In this document: one piece after another, positions 23,037 to 34,142 of the stretch
How positions within the stretch are numbered: position 1 is the first letter of the stretch
Layout: every line of letters begins with the position of its first letter
Assembly: GCF_035222485.1 (NCBI RefSeq)
Contig: NC_085920.1
Location: 2,170,001 to 2,234,000 of the forward strand
Source of the DNA: Podospora pseudoanserina
Lineage: Eukaryota; Ascomycota; Sordariomycetes; Sordariales; Podosporaceae
Length of the DNA stretch: 64,000 nucleotides
Direction of reading: 5' to 3'
The notes under the pieces: generated by a model
Told to the model about the DNA's origin: nothing
The model's input: only the letters and a program-made list of their open reading frames with translations
Database searches by the model: none
Program-made: the position numbers and the translations under genes

Positions 23037-24101
23037 GATTATCTCTTTGATCTGGAGGAGGGAAAGCTGGAAGTAGAGGACATAGGCGGGTAGGTCGAGA
23101 CCTTGAGGAAAGGTGGTGAGGCGTAAAGTCGCGACTTTGCGACGCGTACGAGAGATCGCGAAACTGCGCCTAGAATTGCTGGAACATGCAGTCTGAGCCG
23201 GAGGTTGTCGAATGAGGGTTCGAAAATGTAGATAATTGGTGACCTGAACTGGACTTTAAGGAGAGGACGTGTTGCGCCTGACTGGCATATGGTGGGAGTG
23301 GCCCAATTCAGGGGGCCTTGTAAGGTTGGCGTGGCATTGATCGCTACTGAGCTGTCGAGGCGCTGTCCCAAGCTCGCGACAACTGGATTAATTACGGACC
23401 GATGAGGAAAGTAGACACTACATTGGGAACCATGGACTGAGTCAATGGTCCAGTAAATACAGGATCATTCTCGATGTTAGGTGTATAGTCTGATATGTGA
23501 GGTCAAAGTCCTATTGTTTCTTTTCCAGTGCTTCTGTCTGTCTCTTTTGTTCTGATGGGCTGGAGGAGTTCCATGGGATCTGAGAACCTTGGTGGGTGAT
23601 AGGTAGCTAGATCCTTGCCTCTAGAACGTTCTGGCTCCTCAAGATGGGAGTGTCAACAGCCACAATAAGATATGCACGCAATTGCCATAACTTAGTTGCT
23701 TATAAGTCGCTCCTTCTCTAAATCAGCAGAACGACTAGAGTTGAGCAACTACAGGAAGCAATGCAAGGAAAGGGCTGTAGACTTACAAGCACCAGCCCGC
23801 CCCTCCACTGTTATCGCTTATCACCATTCCTTGCCAAGACTGGAATTAGCGCCTGAGGCTCGCAAAAACCTAGCTCCAGTTCTCCACAAGAGCTCTTGTT
23901 CAGTAGCCTTCCATGACAGTATCTTGAACCGCACAGCGTCACCGTGCCTGTTGAGGCCACTCTCCACTCAATCTTTCCAGGTTCTGCCACTTTCTACTCG
24001 AACAATTGCCTGTTCAAAATTAACACATATCACTCTTTGAACGGCCACAACACGAGCCACCCAGTAGATTACAACAACGTCACTTACATCTTATCTCCAA
24101 G
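23037..24101. promoter_or_regulatory. Shared divergent promoter region, chromodomain gene and PAM17
   Basis: The 1.06 kb between two divergent starts should hold both promoters. No open frame with domain content is present and no specific operator could be identified. Confidence 0.4.
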
Positions 24102-24913
24102 ATGCTCGTCACATCAGCAACGAGCATGCTTCGCGCAGGCGCAGGCCGCTCTGCCAGCGGTCTCCAGCCCATGCTCCTCCGCACCACCACCGCCTGCCCT
24201 TACTCCGCCGGCCTCAACATGACCTCGCCCTTCTCCTCCATGTCACAACAACCCCTCGCCAAGTTCCGTACTTCACCACCAACTACCCGCCGCACCCTCT
24301 CCACCACCCCTTCCCGCCTCAGCACCGACGCCGAAGTCGACGCAGCCGCCGCGGCAAAGGCCTCCAAGGCTCAAATCGCTGCTCATCCCGAGACGCCCGC
24401 TCTCAACTGGGAGACTTTCTTCAAGCTTCGCAAGTCGAGGAGGAGATGGCAGCAAGGCTTTAGTGTGCTGGGCATGCTGGGGTTTGGTCTCGCGGGGTCG
24501 ATGGCGCTGGGATCCGGCGCGGCGGATAGTCTTGTGGGCAATATCCCGCTTGATCCGCTCATGACGATGGGGTTGATGACTATGGGTTTCGCCGCATTGG
24601 GTTGGTTGGTGGGGCCGAGTGTTGGAACGGTGGTATTTAATGCGATGAACAGCAAGTGGAAGGCGCCGATGGCGCTGAAGGAGAGCCAGTTCTTTGCGAG
24701 GATCAAGAAGAATCGGGTTGATCCTACGGCGAGTTCGGCGAGGAATCCTGGTATGGCGATCTCATGATGTTTTGAGTTGGCAATGATGACAGGTGCTAAC
24801 ATGAGATTGGAACAGTCCCCGATTTCTATGGTGAGAAGATCTCCAGTGTTGCCGGTTACAGGCAGTGGTTGAGAGATCAGAGAGCGTTCAACAAGAAGAA
24901 GATTGGCGTATAA
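24102..24913 (+). CDS. PAM17: Mitochondrial import motor subunit Pam17
   Basis: Exons 24102-24750 and 24816-24913 give 248 residues. The intron has a GTATGG donor, a GTGCTAAC branch region and an AACAG acceptor. The first 70-80 residues are Arg/Ser/Thr-rich with no acidic residue until the RLSTDAEVDA region, fitting a mitochondrial presequence. The conserved part starts at LNWETFFKLRKSRRR, then two hydrophobic segments (SVLGMLGFGLAGSMALG and MTMGLMTMGFAALGWLVGP), then ESQFFARIKKNRVDP and, from exon 2, PDFYGEKISSVAGYRQWLRDQ, the family signature. Pam17 sits in the inner membrane and helps assemble the Hsp70 import motor on the TIM23 channel by organising Pam16/Pam18. Length and both membrane segments are normal. 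It diverges from the chromodomain gene and converges with UBA4. Confidence 0.95.
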
Positions 24914-25206
24914 AGGAAGATTGAGTAAGACGGTATGGCATGTGGCAAAGTATAGTGTGTATCAAGTTCACAACAGGAGGAATTCTTACTTTCATGAGAG
25001 CGAACAATTATGGACTCAGTCATCGGTCTGCCTCTGCTCTCATTCTCATTGTTTAGCGGTGTTCAGGGATGGCATTTTGTCAGGTGTACCATAGGTGGAA
25101 AAAAAGGACCATTGCCAGAGCGGTTACACAGCAGACTCCTCTTATTCATAGCAATTCGAAATGAGTCGAGTTTATTCAAGATTTGGCCGTTCCTGCGATG
25201 TTATTG

Positions 25207-26660
25207 CTATATGAACGGAAAGGATGGATCGACCTCGTCCTTCCAAGCCCTCATTCCTCCTATGATATCGACAATCTTTCTCTTGCCCCCGTGGTCCACT
25301 CCGAGCTCCTTGAGCTTCTCGACTGCCTCTTGGGAGTCCAGCCCTCGACGACATACAACGAATATGGGATCCTCTGCCGATTTCAGGGGTAGGATCTCTT
25401 GAGCATCACCACCATCCCTCTTGATGGTCGCCGCTTTCATGAGTAGCTTCCCAAAGGGCACGTTCACCGCACCGTCGATACTTCCAAAGGAGAAATGTTC
25501 CTTCTCCCTGGTGTCGAGAAGGATGTGGTTCTGCAATTGCCCACTTTCTCTCGCTGCGTGGTAGGCAGATGCGGTGATTCTATCCTGCGCAGGGAGGGTG
25601 GCTTTGGGTGTTTGGAGCCCGCAGAACTGGATGTAATTCGGATTGCCGGATTTGATGCCCTCTAGTGTCAAAGTTTGGGGTGAGTTCTCGCCGCAGGCGA
25701 AGCAGTTCTTTTTGCGGGAGGCCATTTTCAGGGCGCGGAAGGTGTAGGGGCCTGGGGCGGCGTTGAGGTCGTAGGAGTAGATTAGGAGGGTGGGTTGGAT
25801 TAGGTTGTGGGGGTCGTCTTCGGTGGTGGTGTCTGAACTGGATTGGGGGAGGTGTAGAGCTGAGGCAAGAATCTTGATCGCTTCTCCTGCTTGGGCTACA
25901 CCCATTAGACCGACTACTGGGCCCATGATGCCTGCTTCTCCGCATGATAGCTGGGTGTTGGCTGGTGGTGGTTTGCGGAAGCAGCAACGGTAGCAAGGAG
26001 GGTATTTCCTGTCCATCTTTCCCTGGGGTGTGGGTGGGCAGTTTAGGACGATCAGTTGACCGGACTTTTGAACAGAGGCGGCTGATACTAGAGGTTTGCA
26101 GAGGAGAACGCAGACATCGGAGATGAGGTAGCGGGTTGCTGGGTTGTCGGTGCAGTCTAGGACTAGGTCGTAGAGGGTGATGATGTCTGCTGCGTTTTCG
26201 TGGGAGATGGGATAGGTGTAAGGAACATAGGTCGGCAGTGGGTTGAGGTCTCTTAGATGGGTGATGAGACTGTCAACTTTCTTCATGCCTATGCGAGAGG
26301 TGGCATGACCAACTTGGCGATGGAGGTTTGATGGTTCAACGACATCGCCATCAATGATGCCGATGGTTCCTATCCCAGCACCTGCGATGTATTGGGCTGC
26401 TGGACAGCCGAGACCACCGGCGCCGATAATGAGGACCTTGGAATTTATAAGTCGAAGTTGAGCTGTTGCGTGTTAGTCTCGGCCCACGGCAGGGTACCAC
26501 CTTAGGATAAAGTCATACCATCTTTGCCCATTCCAGGGACGATCATTTGACGAGAGTATCTATCAAACTCCTCATCTGTAAGCTGTAGACTGGAGCCGTT
26601 CTGCTCCCCATTCGTTGCTGCGCTATTTGAATGGTGTTCATTGTTCGAATTGTGCTGCAT
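25207..26660 (-). CDS. UBA4: Adenylyltransferase and sulfurtransferase Uba4 (MOCS3)
   Basis: Exons 26660-26519 and 26462-25207 encode 465 residues; the 56 bp intron splits an Asp-Gly-Ala junction in phase 1. The ATG at 26660 precedes a short Asn/Ser-rich leader and LTDEEFDRYSRQMIVPGMG, the start of the E1-like domain. The nucleotide loop GAGGLGCP and the DGDVVEPSNLHRQ strand follow. Zinc cysteines appear as CYRCC and CFACGE, and LSCGEAGIMGP lies in the crossover region. The C-terminal rhodanese domain has VNVPFG, the active-site Cys in VVCRRGLDSQ and a final DIIGGMRAWKDEVDPSFPFI. Uba4 adenylates and thiocarboxylates Urm1 for tRNA wobble-uridine thiolation and protein urmylation, and in molybdenum-cofactor users also the MoaD-type subunit (CnxF role). 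It acts in the cytosol. All key residues are intact. Confidence 0.95.
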
Positions 26661-27110
26661 AATGTCGGTTTGTGAACATGCCGGGTTCTTGGGCTGAAGC
26701 TCGAAATACACCAGCAAATAGCTCCTGCTGTTTGTGTGTTCAAATGCTTGTTCTGCCTACACAGGGACAAGGAACTCTAATACAATAGAAACCCTCGCTT
26801 AGAAACATACAGACTAACGAACAAATTCGCTATCACCAATATGATCGACTTTCAGAAATCCAATCCACTTCACCCCAGCAGACGAAAATCCATAGGGCTG
26901 AGCTTTGCCCCTCCCCCGCCAAAAGAAGGATCAGCCTTGGCGCTCGTCAAAAGCCGACCCCTACCCACCAAAGGCGGTGAGCTCACATGCCCCACTAAAA
27001 AAGTCCAAACTGCCATGCTCTCCCTGTCGCTTTGCGACTGCGACTTGTCACGCATTGCGATAAGCCACCTCTCGCACATTTTTGTCAGCCACCTCTCACA
27101 CCAAACAACC
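26661..27110. promoter_or_regulatory. Divergent promoter region between UBA4 and SLX9
   Basis: The 450 bp separate two ATGs pointing away from each other and must contain both promoters. The only long open stretch continues in frame upstream of SLX9 from an ATG at 26841, and reads as leader rather than protein. Confidence 0.45.
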
Positions 27111-27815
27111 ATGGTATTTAACTCAAATCCACCAATACCTTCTCATCTCCAACCTAACATTCTCTCCCAGGCTCCCACAGTCCCAGGAAAGCGCCCCACC
27201 GCCCGCCAAAAAGCCCTCGCCCGCCTCGCCGACCCAACCATCCCCCGCAAAACCCACCGCGATGACAACCACGTAACCGACTCCTTCATCAACTCCAAGC
27301 GCGACAAGCGCCTAATCAAACACTCCTCCTTCGTCTCCAAAATCACCAAGCCCTCCTCCTCCACAGCACTCAGGAACCACAAGAAGCGCCAGGCCAAAAA
27401 AGCCAAGACCCAGCTAAAGACAACTCTCGACTCGCTCGGGGATGTCCTTGACGACATTGAAGATGAGATGGAGGACGAAGGTGCAATGGACAACGAGCAG
27501 GCCCTGCAGGGGAAAGTCAGACACAAAAGTATAAAGTCTAGGCCGGGGGCGCTAAAGAGGAAGGAGAGGGTCGTCAAGGGGGAGATGTCCCGGTTTGGGC
27601 ATAACCTGGCGCAGTTGGCTACCGTGACGAGCGCGAGTAGCACGGCGACGATAAACCAGAACACGGCCAAGAAACAGGCGGAAGAGCAGTCAAAGATGGA
27701 GATAGAGGGGACCGCGATAGCGGCGCAAGAGGCAGCGACTTCGAATCGGTGGGCGGCGTTGAGGGGGTTCATCTCTTCTACTATGGAGCAGAATCCTGCT
27801 TTTCTTGGCAAATAA
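27111..27815 (+). CDS. SLX9: Ribosome biogenesis protein Slx9
   Basis: One exon encodes 234 residues from the ATG at 27111, which has a strong ACAACCATGG context. The frame is open for 270 bp further up, with an ATG at 26841, but that part is not family-like. The fungal Slx9 landmarks are present: a Lys/Arg-rich N-terminal half with KHSSFVSKITKPSSSTALR, a basic segment NHKKRQAKKAKTQLKTTLDSL, an acidic run, SIKSRPGALKRKERVVKGEMSRFGHNLAQL, and the terminal SNRWAALRGFISSTMEQNPAFLGK. In yeast, Slx9 binds pre-40S particles in the nucleolus and aids 18S rRNA maturation and small-subunit export. Length is ordinary for filamentous fungi. It diverges from UBA4 and is convergent with DEN1. Confidence 0.92.
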   Translation: MVFNSNPPIPSHLQPNILSQAPTVPGKRPTARQKALARLADPTIPRKTHRDDNHVTDSFINSKRDKRLIKHSSFVSKITKPSSSTALRNHKKRQAKKAKTQLKTTLDSLGDVLDDIEDEMEDEGAMDNEQALQGKVRHKSIKSRPGALKRKERVVKGEMSRFGHNLAQLATVTSASSTATINQNTAKKQAEEQSKMEIEGTAIAAQEAATSNRWAALRGFISSTMEQNPAFLGK

Positions 27816-28627
27816 TGGCTACACGTCATGTGTGTTTTTCTTATCTATGTATATACCCTTCAAACTGCTGTAATAACGACAGGAATGACGAATGTTGAGA
27901 CAATATGAGTATACAATAACCGTTCACTAGATTGCCTAACGCGAACTTCTGTTGTGCTGTCTAGAAGAATTGTAAACATAACCATGCATAGTGATAATGC
28001 AGATGTTGGCTTTGTGTGATGTGGGTATCGTAATGCGACATAACCCCCCTCCATCCTCTCCAATTAACGAGATAAACCAGATGATGTTACCCAAACCGCA
28101 CCCCTCTTTCTTCCCATTTTTCATCTCCAATTGCTCAAAGCCTGCCCTCGCGCCTTTAAAACAAAGGGGTACTCGTGTCCTGCCTGCCTAACTCCTAAAC
28201 ACCTGCTCTCCCTCGTAGATAGCCAGCGCCTCCGTGAAGGTAGAGGCACAGGACTGCAGATCCATCGTCGTGATGCTTTCAATGTAAAGCCGGAACAACT
28301 ACTCTCAGAAAGCCATCTCGAGTAAAATACCTCCACCTCAACAGCAATCATTGCCTCCATCAATTCCGCCCTCGAATATGATGACTTCATACCAAGAACC
28401 AACAGTTGCGATAGGGCTCAACTCTCATACCAAAATGCTGTGAATGACCCAAAACATGCGGCAAACCCCGACTGCTGTGCTGAATACAGTTACAAGAAGG
28501 AACCACAGAGCTCAACTTCAAGATGTCTAGTGATAGCATCCGATAAACGCCTCATCTCAACCTCTGTTCTATTTGGTCCGTTTGGAGCCAGATTGTAATC
28601 GTCAATCGAACGCTTGGTGGCAACCCA
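27816..28627. other. 812 bp between convergent genes SLX9 and DEN1
   Basis: It holds the 3' ends of two transcription units. No gene or repeat was recognised. Confidence 0.45.
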
Positions 28628-30539
28628 TCAATCGATGCGTGGCGGGGTTGATGAGGATGGAAATGGTGATGCACTGCGTCTTCTCTCGCCTTCTTTTCGC
28701 AGACTTTCGATAATGTTCATCATCTCTTTTCGACCGCTGCGGCTGTCGACCGCTTTGCCGGCCATCGACATTGACACCTTTTCAGTAGCGTTGGCGTTGA
28801 GCAACTTCTTGATCAGGAGATGCCTCATAAGAATACAGACGTAGACGCCGCAGTCGCTGCTATTCTCCTGCTGTGGGCAGTCGTTCATCTGGTAAAACCG
28901 TAGAGCCTGGCCCAAAACCTTACTTAGCCGATCGGTGCACTTTTGGGCTTCGTAATAATTCGCGCCACCCAGCGAGTCGTAGTGAAACGCAACACCATCG
29001 ATTTTGGACACCAGGAGCAACGACCAGTGAGAGCCGAGGTCGGATCTGGTGCTGTCGCGTGCGTCGTTGACTGGAAGAAAGATATGTGTGATCTGGTCAA
29101 AGTTTGGCAGGGCGCTTGCTATACTCCTGACGTCGCTTGATTGCATCATCAGGAACGTCATGCTGGGACGAAGCAGGACGATCTTCGCCTCGGGGTACTT
29201 GATGAGGACCTCCCGTTCGAGCCATCTAAACCACATGTTAGAGACGCGGTGTTTCGGGGGGAGGGGGGAAGCTTGGTGACTGTTGGGAGCTTCAACAGAA
29301 CCCTCTTCACCCTCTAGACGTACTCTTCCCAGAAGGCAATGTTCTACGATCATGTTAGCTTGGTCCAGCACAACAGCGCCAGCAGATACATACATTATCT
29401 GTCAGCCAGTCGTTTCGGAGGGACCTAACATCCTCCGTCGTCACTAGAGCCTCAGTTAGATCTGGTTTGCTTGCCATAAGAGATGGAAAAGTCGCAAAGT
29501 TTGGAAAACGTACGGCAGATGTCATAGTCTGGTTGGGATGGATTGTTAGCAGGAGAACATACCACGATGGGAGCAAGATAGAAGCACTTACATGATAGAT
29601 ACTGGGTTGAGCCCGATCCCAGCTGTGCATTGGTCAGTCTCCGTGAGGTCCTGGTAGAGTATCGAGAGATAGTAGCTGGACTGCTCGCACGCGCACTGCT
29701 TCGGCCCTTGGTCGTAGCAGTGCGAAGAGAAGACATGTCGGGCTTCTTGATCCTGGGCTCGACTTTCCCGGGTTGTCTGCCCTGTCTGCTCTTGGTGCGG
29801 GGGTTGGTTGTGAGACGGAGATGGAATTTTTGGGCCTTGGATTTTGTACTGGCCATCCCCGTGACCCGGGAACTGGGGGGAGAAAATGTTGATAAAGAAG
29901 GGGAAGTTCTGCTCACAGTATCCCCGAAACGCCTGGCCATGCTGTTTCGGAATCCCATGATCCTGGAAGAACGGGGTCCGCGCGACGGAGAAGAGCTGGT
30001 TGAAATAGATTCTGGGTCAGGTGAAGTTGACGCCGTTCGGCGGGGCTGGCCGGAGCTCCTTGAACCGCGGTAGGACTGGGAGGGCAGCGACGGGGAGGGG
30101 CTTCGCGAACGGAGCGATGAGGGGGGTAATACCGGTAGGGCGAGAGAGATGTCACTAGCGCCGTCGAGGAGAAGCTGTTCACGGGTTGCGCGAGTGTGGT
30201 AGAGGAGTCGCGACACGTTGAAGCGTAGGGTGTACCAGTCAAAGGCAGCCGGGGGTTGCGAGGTCTTCGGTCTTCCGGCGCGGTGTTAACGACTACAGAT
30301 TGTTATATACGAACAGACAATGCTAGCGCGATCTTCAAATGAATACGGAGTAGAGCGCGCGGTCAATGCGGACTGTGGGGTTGGCCAGAGAGCAAGAATT
30401 GCGCAGGCAGAAATCACAAACGATGTAGAATCGAGTCTCGAAGTTTTGACGGGGTGCGGGCAGTGTGGGCTGCGGGACCGACCTTATAGAGACCCCGCAG
30501 TTTTGTGGTGACTTACACGCACCTTTGAAGGCCAGCCAT
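28628..30539 (-). CDS. DEN1: NEDD8-specific cysteine protease, Ulp1/SENP8 (C48) family
   Basis: Downstream exons are secure: 30271-29592, 29528-29514 (15 bp), 29443-29394 (50 bp), 29343-29324 (20 bp) and 29225-28628. All phases close and rebuild the SENP8 core YYDICLTTEDVRSLRNDWL followed by TDNNIAFWEEWLEREVL. The catalytic set is intact: His in GSHWSLLLV, Asp in HYDSLGG, Gln in CPQQENSSDCG and the nucleophile Cys in SDCGVYV. The protease removes NEDD8 from cullins and other targets and can process the NEDD8 precursor. About 230 residues of Ser/Arg/Pro-rich disordered sequence precede the core, far longer than human SENP8. The first exon is less certain: the frame has no ATG downstream of a stop near 30290, and the best solution is ATG 30539 to 30523, spliced over a 251 bp intron, total 459 residues. 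Confidence 0.88.
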
Positions 30540-31830
30540 CGTGGCAGTGCGCTAGCCAAAATGCCCGTCACAGGCCGCCGCCTGTCGATGCTGTCTTGTC
30601 TCCAGCGCAGGGCTTTCCGCGATTCCACAAACACTTTCTGGCTTCCTCTGGTCGGTGGTTTTTTTGTCCTCGTCGTGCAAAAGGACACTTCCGGCTTCCC
30701 TCCAGATATCTCTTTACTCCCGAGTCTCAAGTCTTCAGGTTCTGGAGTCGGGCGCAAAAATGATCGCAACTGTCAGATGCTCAGATGCTCAAAGAGAAAG
30801 ACGTCACCAAGCGATCTTGCCCGCGCTTGGCATGCCAAGCAGTTGCAGACAGAGATCAAGGACCGTGCCACGCCTGGGATGGCCGCCCGGGTGAATCTTG
30901 TGAAGACAACACACGTCACAGCCCACGTCGCGAGGCTGAACCGACCAAGTGTTTGAATGTGAAGTATCAGAGATGTGGTTGTCATTCAGAATCTGGACAT
31001 TCGGAAGTCGTGAGAGGAGCATTTGGTATAAGGTATTCGGAGCTGGACTCGCAAACGTGAAGGCACGCAATGTCCAGAGCCAAGGTTGTTGTTGTTTGTC
31101 GATGGGAAACAGCAATGAAGGAAACGGCAACGTATCCAAAACCTTATCAGGCTTATGCCTCGGTGTCAACACTTCGCCGGTAACTTTGTGCAGCTGTCAA
31201 GTGTGCCCTAATCATGAAGGCGTAAGCCTCTTCACATGGGAACCTGTCTGACTCCCAGCAACAAACAGTTCTAGCCGGACGAAAAACCAAAACACAATGT
31301 TTGGCTACCTAGAGATGGAATTGAGAGTATCAATATAGGTATGAAGGCTATAATCCTATTGTTCATCTTCAGGACACCACATAGCTATCATTTGCGGTGA
31401 CTGGGCTTGACTGGGAACTCCAGGGAATGAATGATATTAGACTCTCGCCTTCACAGTCCCAGCAGCCATACTGTGCGCCTCGTCGGTTTTTTATTCACTC
31501 ATTCATTTTACGGAGGTGAAGATGTGTATTCACACGTGATGCGGGTCTTTGGGAGCGTCTTGGGGAGGCATTCTGGAGCAGCTAACTGTATGTGTTGCTC
31601 CCATTCCCTCGTCGGTGCTATTCAACTGAGCCTGACGAATAGCTTCAATTGGAGCAACAGCCATGTTCACTGCAGATTCAAGTTGCTCCCAGCAAAGCCC
31701 CAAGTGAATCAAGCTCACAGCCAGGCTCCTCAATCTGAAAGTACTATAAAGTGTGTCTTCTTCTCTGTGCCACTTGGCAAGCCCATCCATCCTCTCCCCA
31801 TTCAACTACCGTCTTCACCGTTAGCACTGA
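30540..31830. promoter_or_regulatory. Divergent promoter region, DEN1 and orphan gene
   Basis: The 1.3 kb separate divergent starts. Short open frames occur, none with domain content. No RNA gene was recognised. Confidence 0.4.
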
Positions 31831-32538
31831 ATGACCCAAATCACGATACAGAAACGATCCATTCATCAAACTACCATCGAAATGTCATCTACGTTCCTCT
31901 CTCGCAGTGCCCTTTCGGCCATCCGCCCAGCGAGCAACCAACCAGTCACCTCTCTTCCCAGCCTTAGAAGACTCAACTGTGTTACCATGGGTTTTGACGA
32001 TGTCAAGAGATGGAAAGAGTGGAAAGCGAAGGAACTTTTGGTGCCCAATTCCCAGGACAATGTCTTCCACTTGAAGATCTACTCTCCCATCAACAAAAGC
32101 CAGGTGTGGAACATCGACTATTCTGGTGTGTCTACCAGACCTCCGCCTCCTCCTCAACAGGCATCTGCTCGCCTTCTCGTATCACCACTCCCGGCCAAAG
32201 TCCCTGTTCGCCGCCTGAGGGTTCCGAAGCAATTCTTGTCATATTATTATGAGTCACCGACTGGCGGGGGATCATCTACACCACAAAGATCTTTTTTCTC
32301 CACCACGTCCCAGTACATCACCTTTGAGACGCTCAAATCAGTCGAGAAAGGAGGCAAGGTCGACTCCCATTCCGCCAAAGTCAAGAGCTCGTTGCGGAAC
32401 AGAGTCCAGTCTCGCCCAAACACCGATGACGCGCAAGTTACAGGTACTCCCGACAACAAGCAAGACAAAGATGTCGATGCTGAGCTACCAGTCTTGCGAT
32501 ATATGCCATTCTTCCTCGGTGCTGGTGGACCACTCTGA
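31831..32538 (+). CDS. Hypothetical protein, single exon
   Basis: An intron-free frame of 235 residues runs from an ATG at 31831; a second ATG at 31882 (MSSTFLSRSALSAIRP) is an equally good start. I do not recognise the family. The N-terminus from either start is Ser/Arg-rich and nearly free of acidic residues, which would fit a mitochondrial presequence. A Trp/Lys-rich segment (DVKRWKEWKAKELL), a PPPPPQQ run, a Tyr-rich QFLSYYYES and a disordered Ser/Thr/Asp-rich C-terminal half follow, ending LRYMPFFLGAGGPL. No membrane segment is evident. Its reality rests on the length of the frame and the normal leader upstream. Confidence 0.5.
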   Translation: MTQITIQKRSIHQTTIEMSSTFLSRSALSAIRPASNQPVTSLPSLRRLNCVTMGFDDVKRWKEWKAKELLVPNSQDNVFHLKIYSPINKSQVWNIDYSGVSTRPPPPPQQASARLLVSPLPAKVPVRRLRVPKQFLSYYYESPTGGGSSTPQRSFFSTTSQYITFETLKSVEKGGKVDSHSAKVKSSLRNRVQSRPNTDDAQVTGTPDNKQDKDVDAELPVLRYMPFFLGAGGPL

Positions 32539-34042
32539 GTTTGCGAGGCTTTTGCCTAAGGGTTGCCTACCATGAAGTTTCATAATAAATGATTCATGGT
32601 TAGGGTGGAAAACTAGGAGTGTTGTGGCTGAAGGCCAAAGATTGGGATTGGTATCCTGTGGAGTTTGGTTGGGATGGAGTTATGGCTTTTCACCCAGATT
32701 TTACACTTATGAGCGAAGGCGTTCAGAGGACCAGCATTGTGTTTTCTTCAAACGGGATTTCGAGTTCATGGGGTAGGTCGGGCTACTTCAGTTCAGCCAA
32801 ATAGAAGGAGAAGTAGTAAACCACATGCTGCTGGACGTACTGTTGAGGCTTGTGCATGAATTTGTGATAGTGATGAACTGGGCCCCAACAGGTCAGGGAA
32901 GGTTTCATCAAAAAAGAAAGACTGCCTATGACAGCAAACATTTAAACCAGTAGAACACGAAGTAGTCACCCTGCCCACAAAATAATTGAGACACCAAATA
33001 AAGACCCCCTCTTCACACGTCCTCCTCCCCAACCACACTCTCTAAGAGCCTAGGAAAATATTTTAAGGGTATAGTGCCACAGGCCTACTCCTGTTCAAAA
33101 TTCGGAGGCCTTTGGCCACAGGACGGTTAAAATACGGTTGGTTAAAATTGGAGGTTCCTGTGTAAGTGACTGCGATTTGGGTGGTTTGGTGGCTCGATTA
33201 ATTTGTGGGCAGGGTGGGAGTATAAGACACTTCGCCACAGTCTTCCCCCATGTCAGCCCCTGGTATGTCCCTTTTGTGTCATCCGCTCTTATGGGGAGAG
33301 GAATGGGTTGGGGTACATTAGACAGTGCTGGGATTCTAAAGAAAATTGTCGACATCAAGCATCTATAATTGACCGGGTTAGCCAAAAAGTCATGAAGTTG
33401 CAGAATCGAACCTTCCAGGGATAAGCACCGATAGTACCAAGGCTTAGTCCGGAACATTGTTAATCGAGAGTATGTTAAAGATATTGCTACCGACTCATTG
33501 ATTCAACCTCGCAACGTGACTGCCACAAATTGACAGAACCGGATTTTCTAAGGAAGTCTGAATCTATTCTCAATGCCTTAGTCATGGTAGAATAGGAAGT
33601 TGTTGGAGCTGGTGAAAGGTGGTTAAAGCTAGACGTTCATTAAGAGCATGCAGGAAATCCCGGATTTCTCTTACCATTGGTCATGAGGAGCTAACTGCCA
33701 CAGATTTTGTGAGGACCAGGAGCTCACGGTGCTTCAACAGCCACAGGCACAAATACGTACGGCTGTCAGCCTGATAATCCTCCCGGAGATTTGAAAAATA
33801 CGGCGACAAAGTCTCCGAGCCTCCAAACTGATGCTTTGTCATCGTGTTACTCGGAGTTGGGCTAAACCCGAATTCCAGAAAATAGGGTAGCGGACAACGG
33901 ATGAACCTTCAGTGGAAATGGCACCAAACCCCCACAAATCCCGGCCCAGAAGATCCCTGCCAATTACGTGGGCACCGCTGTGCAACTCCAAAAGCTTCCG
34001 GTAAGCCTGGGCCGGCAGGGGACGGGACAGCGAGACAGTTCC
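32539..34042. other. 1.5 kb intergenic region, nothing supported
   Basis: It separates the orphan gene from the cyclotransferase-like gene on the same strand. Only short frames without domains are present. Confidence 0.45.
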
Positions 34043-34050
34043 TATATAAG
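34043..34050 (+). promoter_or_regulatory. TATA box of the cyclotransferase-like gene
   Basis: TATATAAG lies 100 bp upstream of the ATG at 34143, a good position for a fungal core promoter. The function is inferred from position and match. Confidence 0.5.
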
Positions 34051-34142
34051 CCACCCAGTGCTTGATTTGCCATCACCATTGTGAATTGCGCCATCCATCA
34101 ACCACCCAAACAGGTAATTAACTGTTGTGTAAAACCACCAAC

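Noticed and set aside
26841-27110. In-frame N-terminal extension of SLX9 from ATG 26841
   Set aside because: The reading is not family-like, and the ATG at 27111 has a much better context and matches the usual protein start.
33395-33415. AGAATCGAACC as a tRNA B-box
   Set aside because: The surrounding sequence does not fold into acceptor and anticodon stems.
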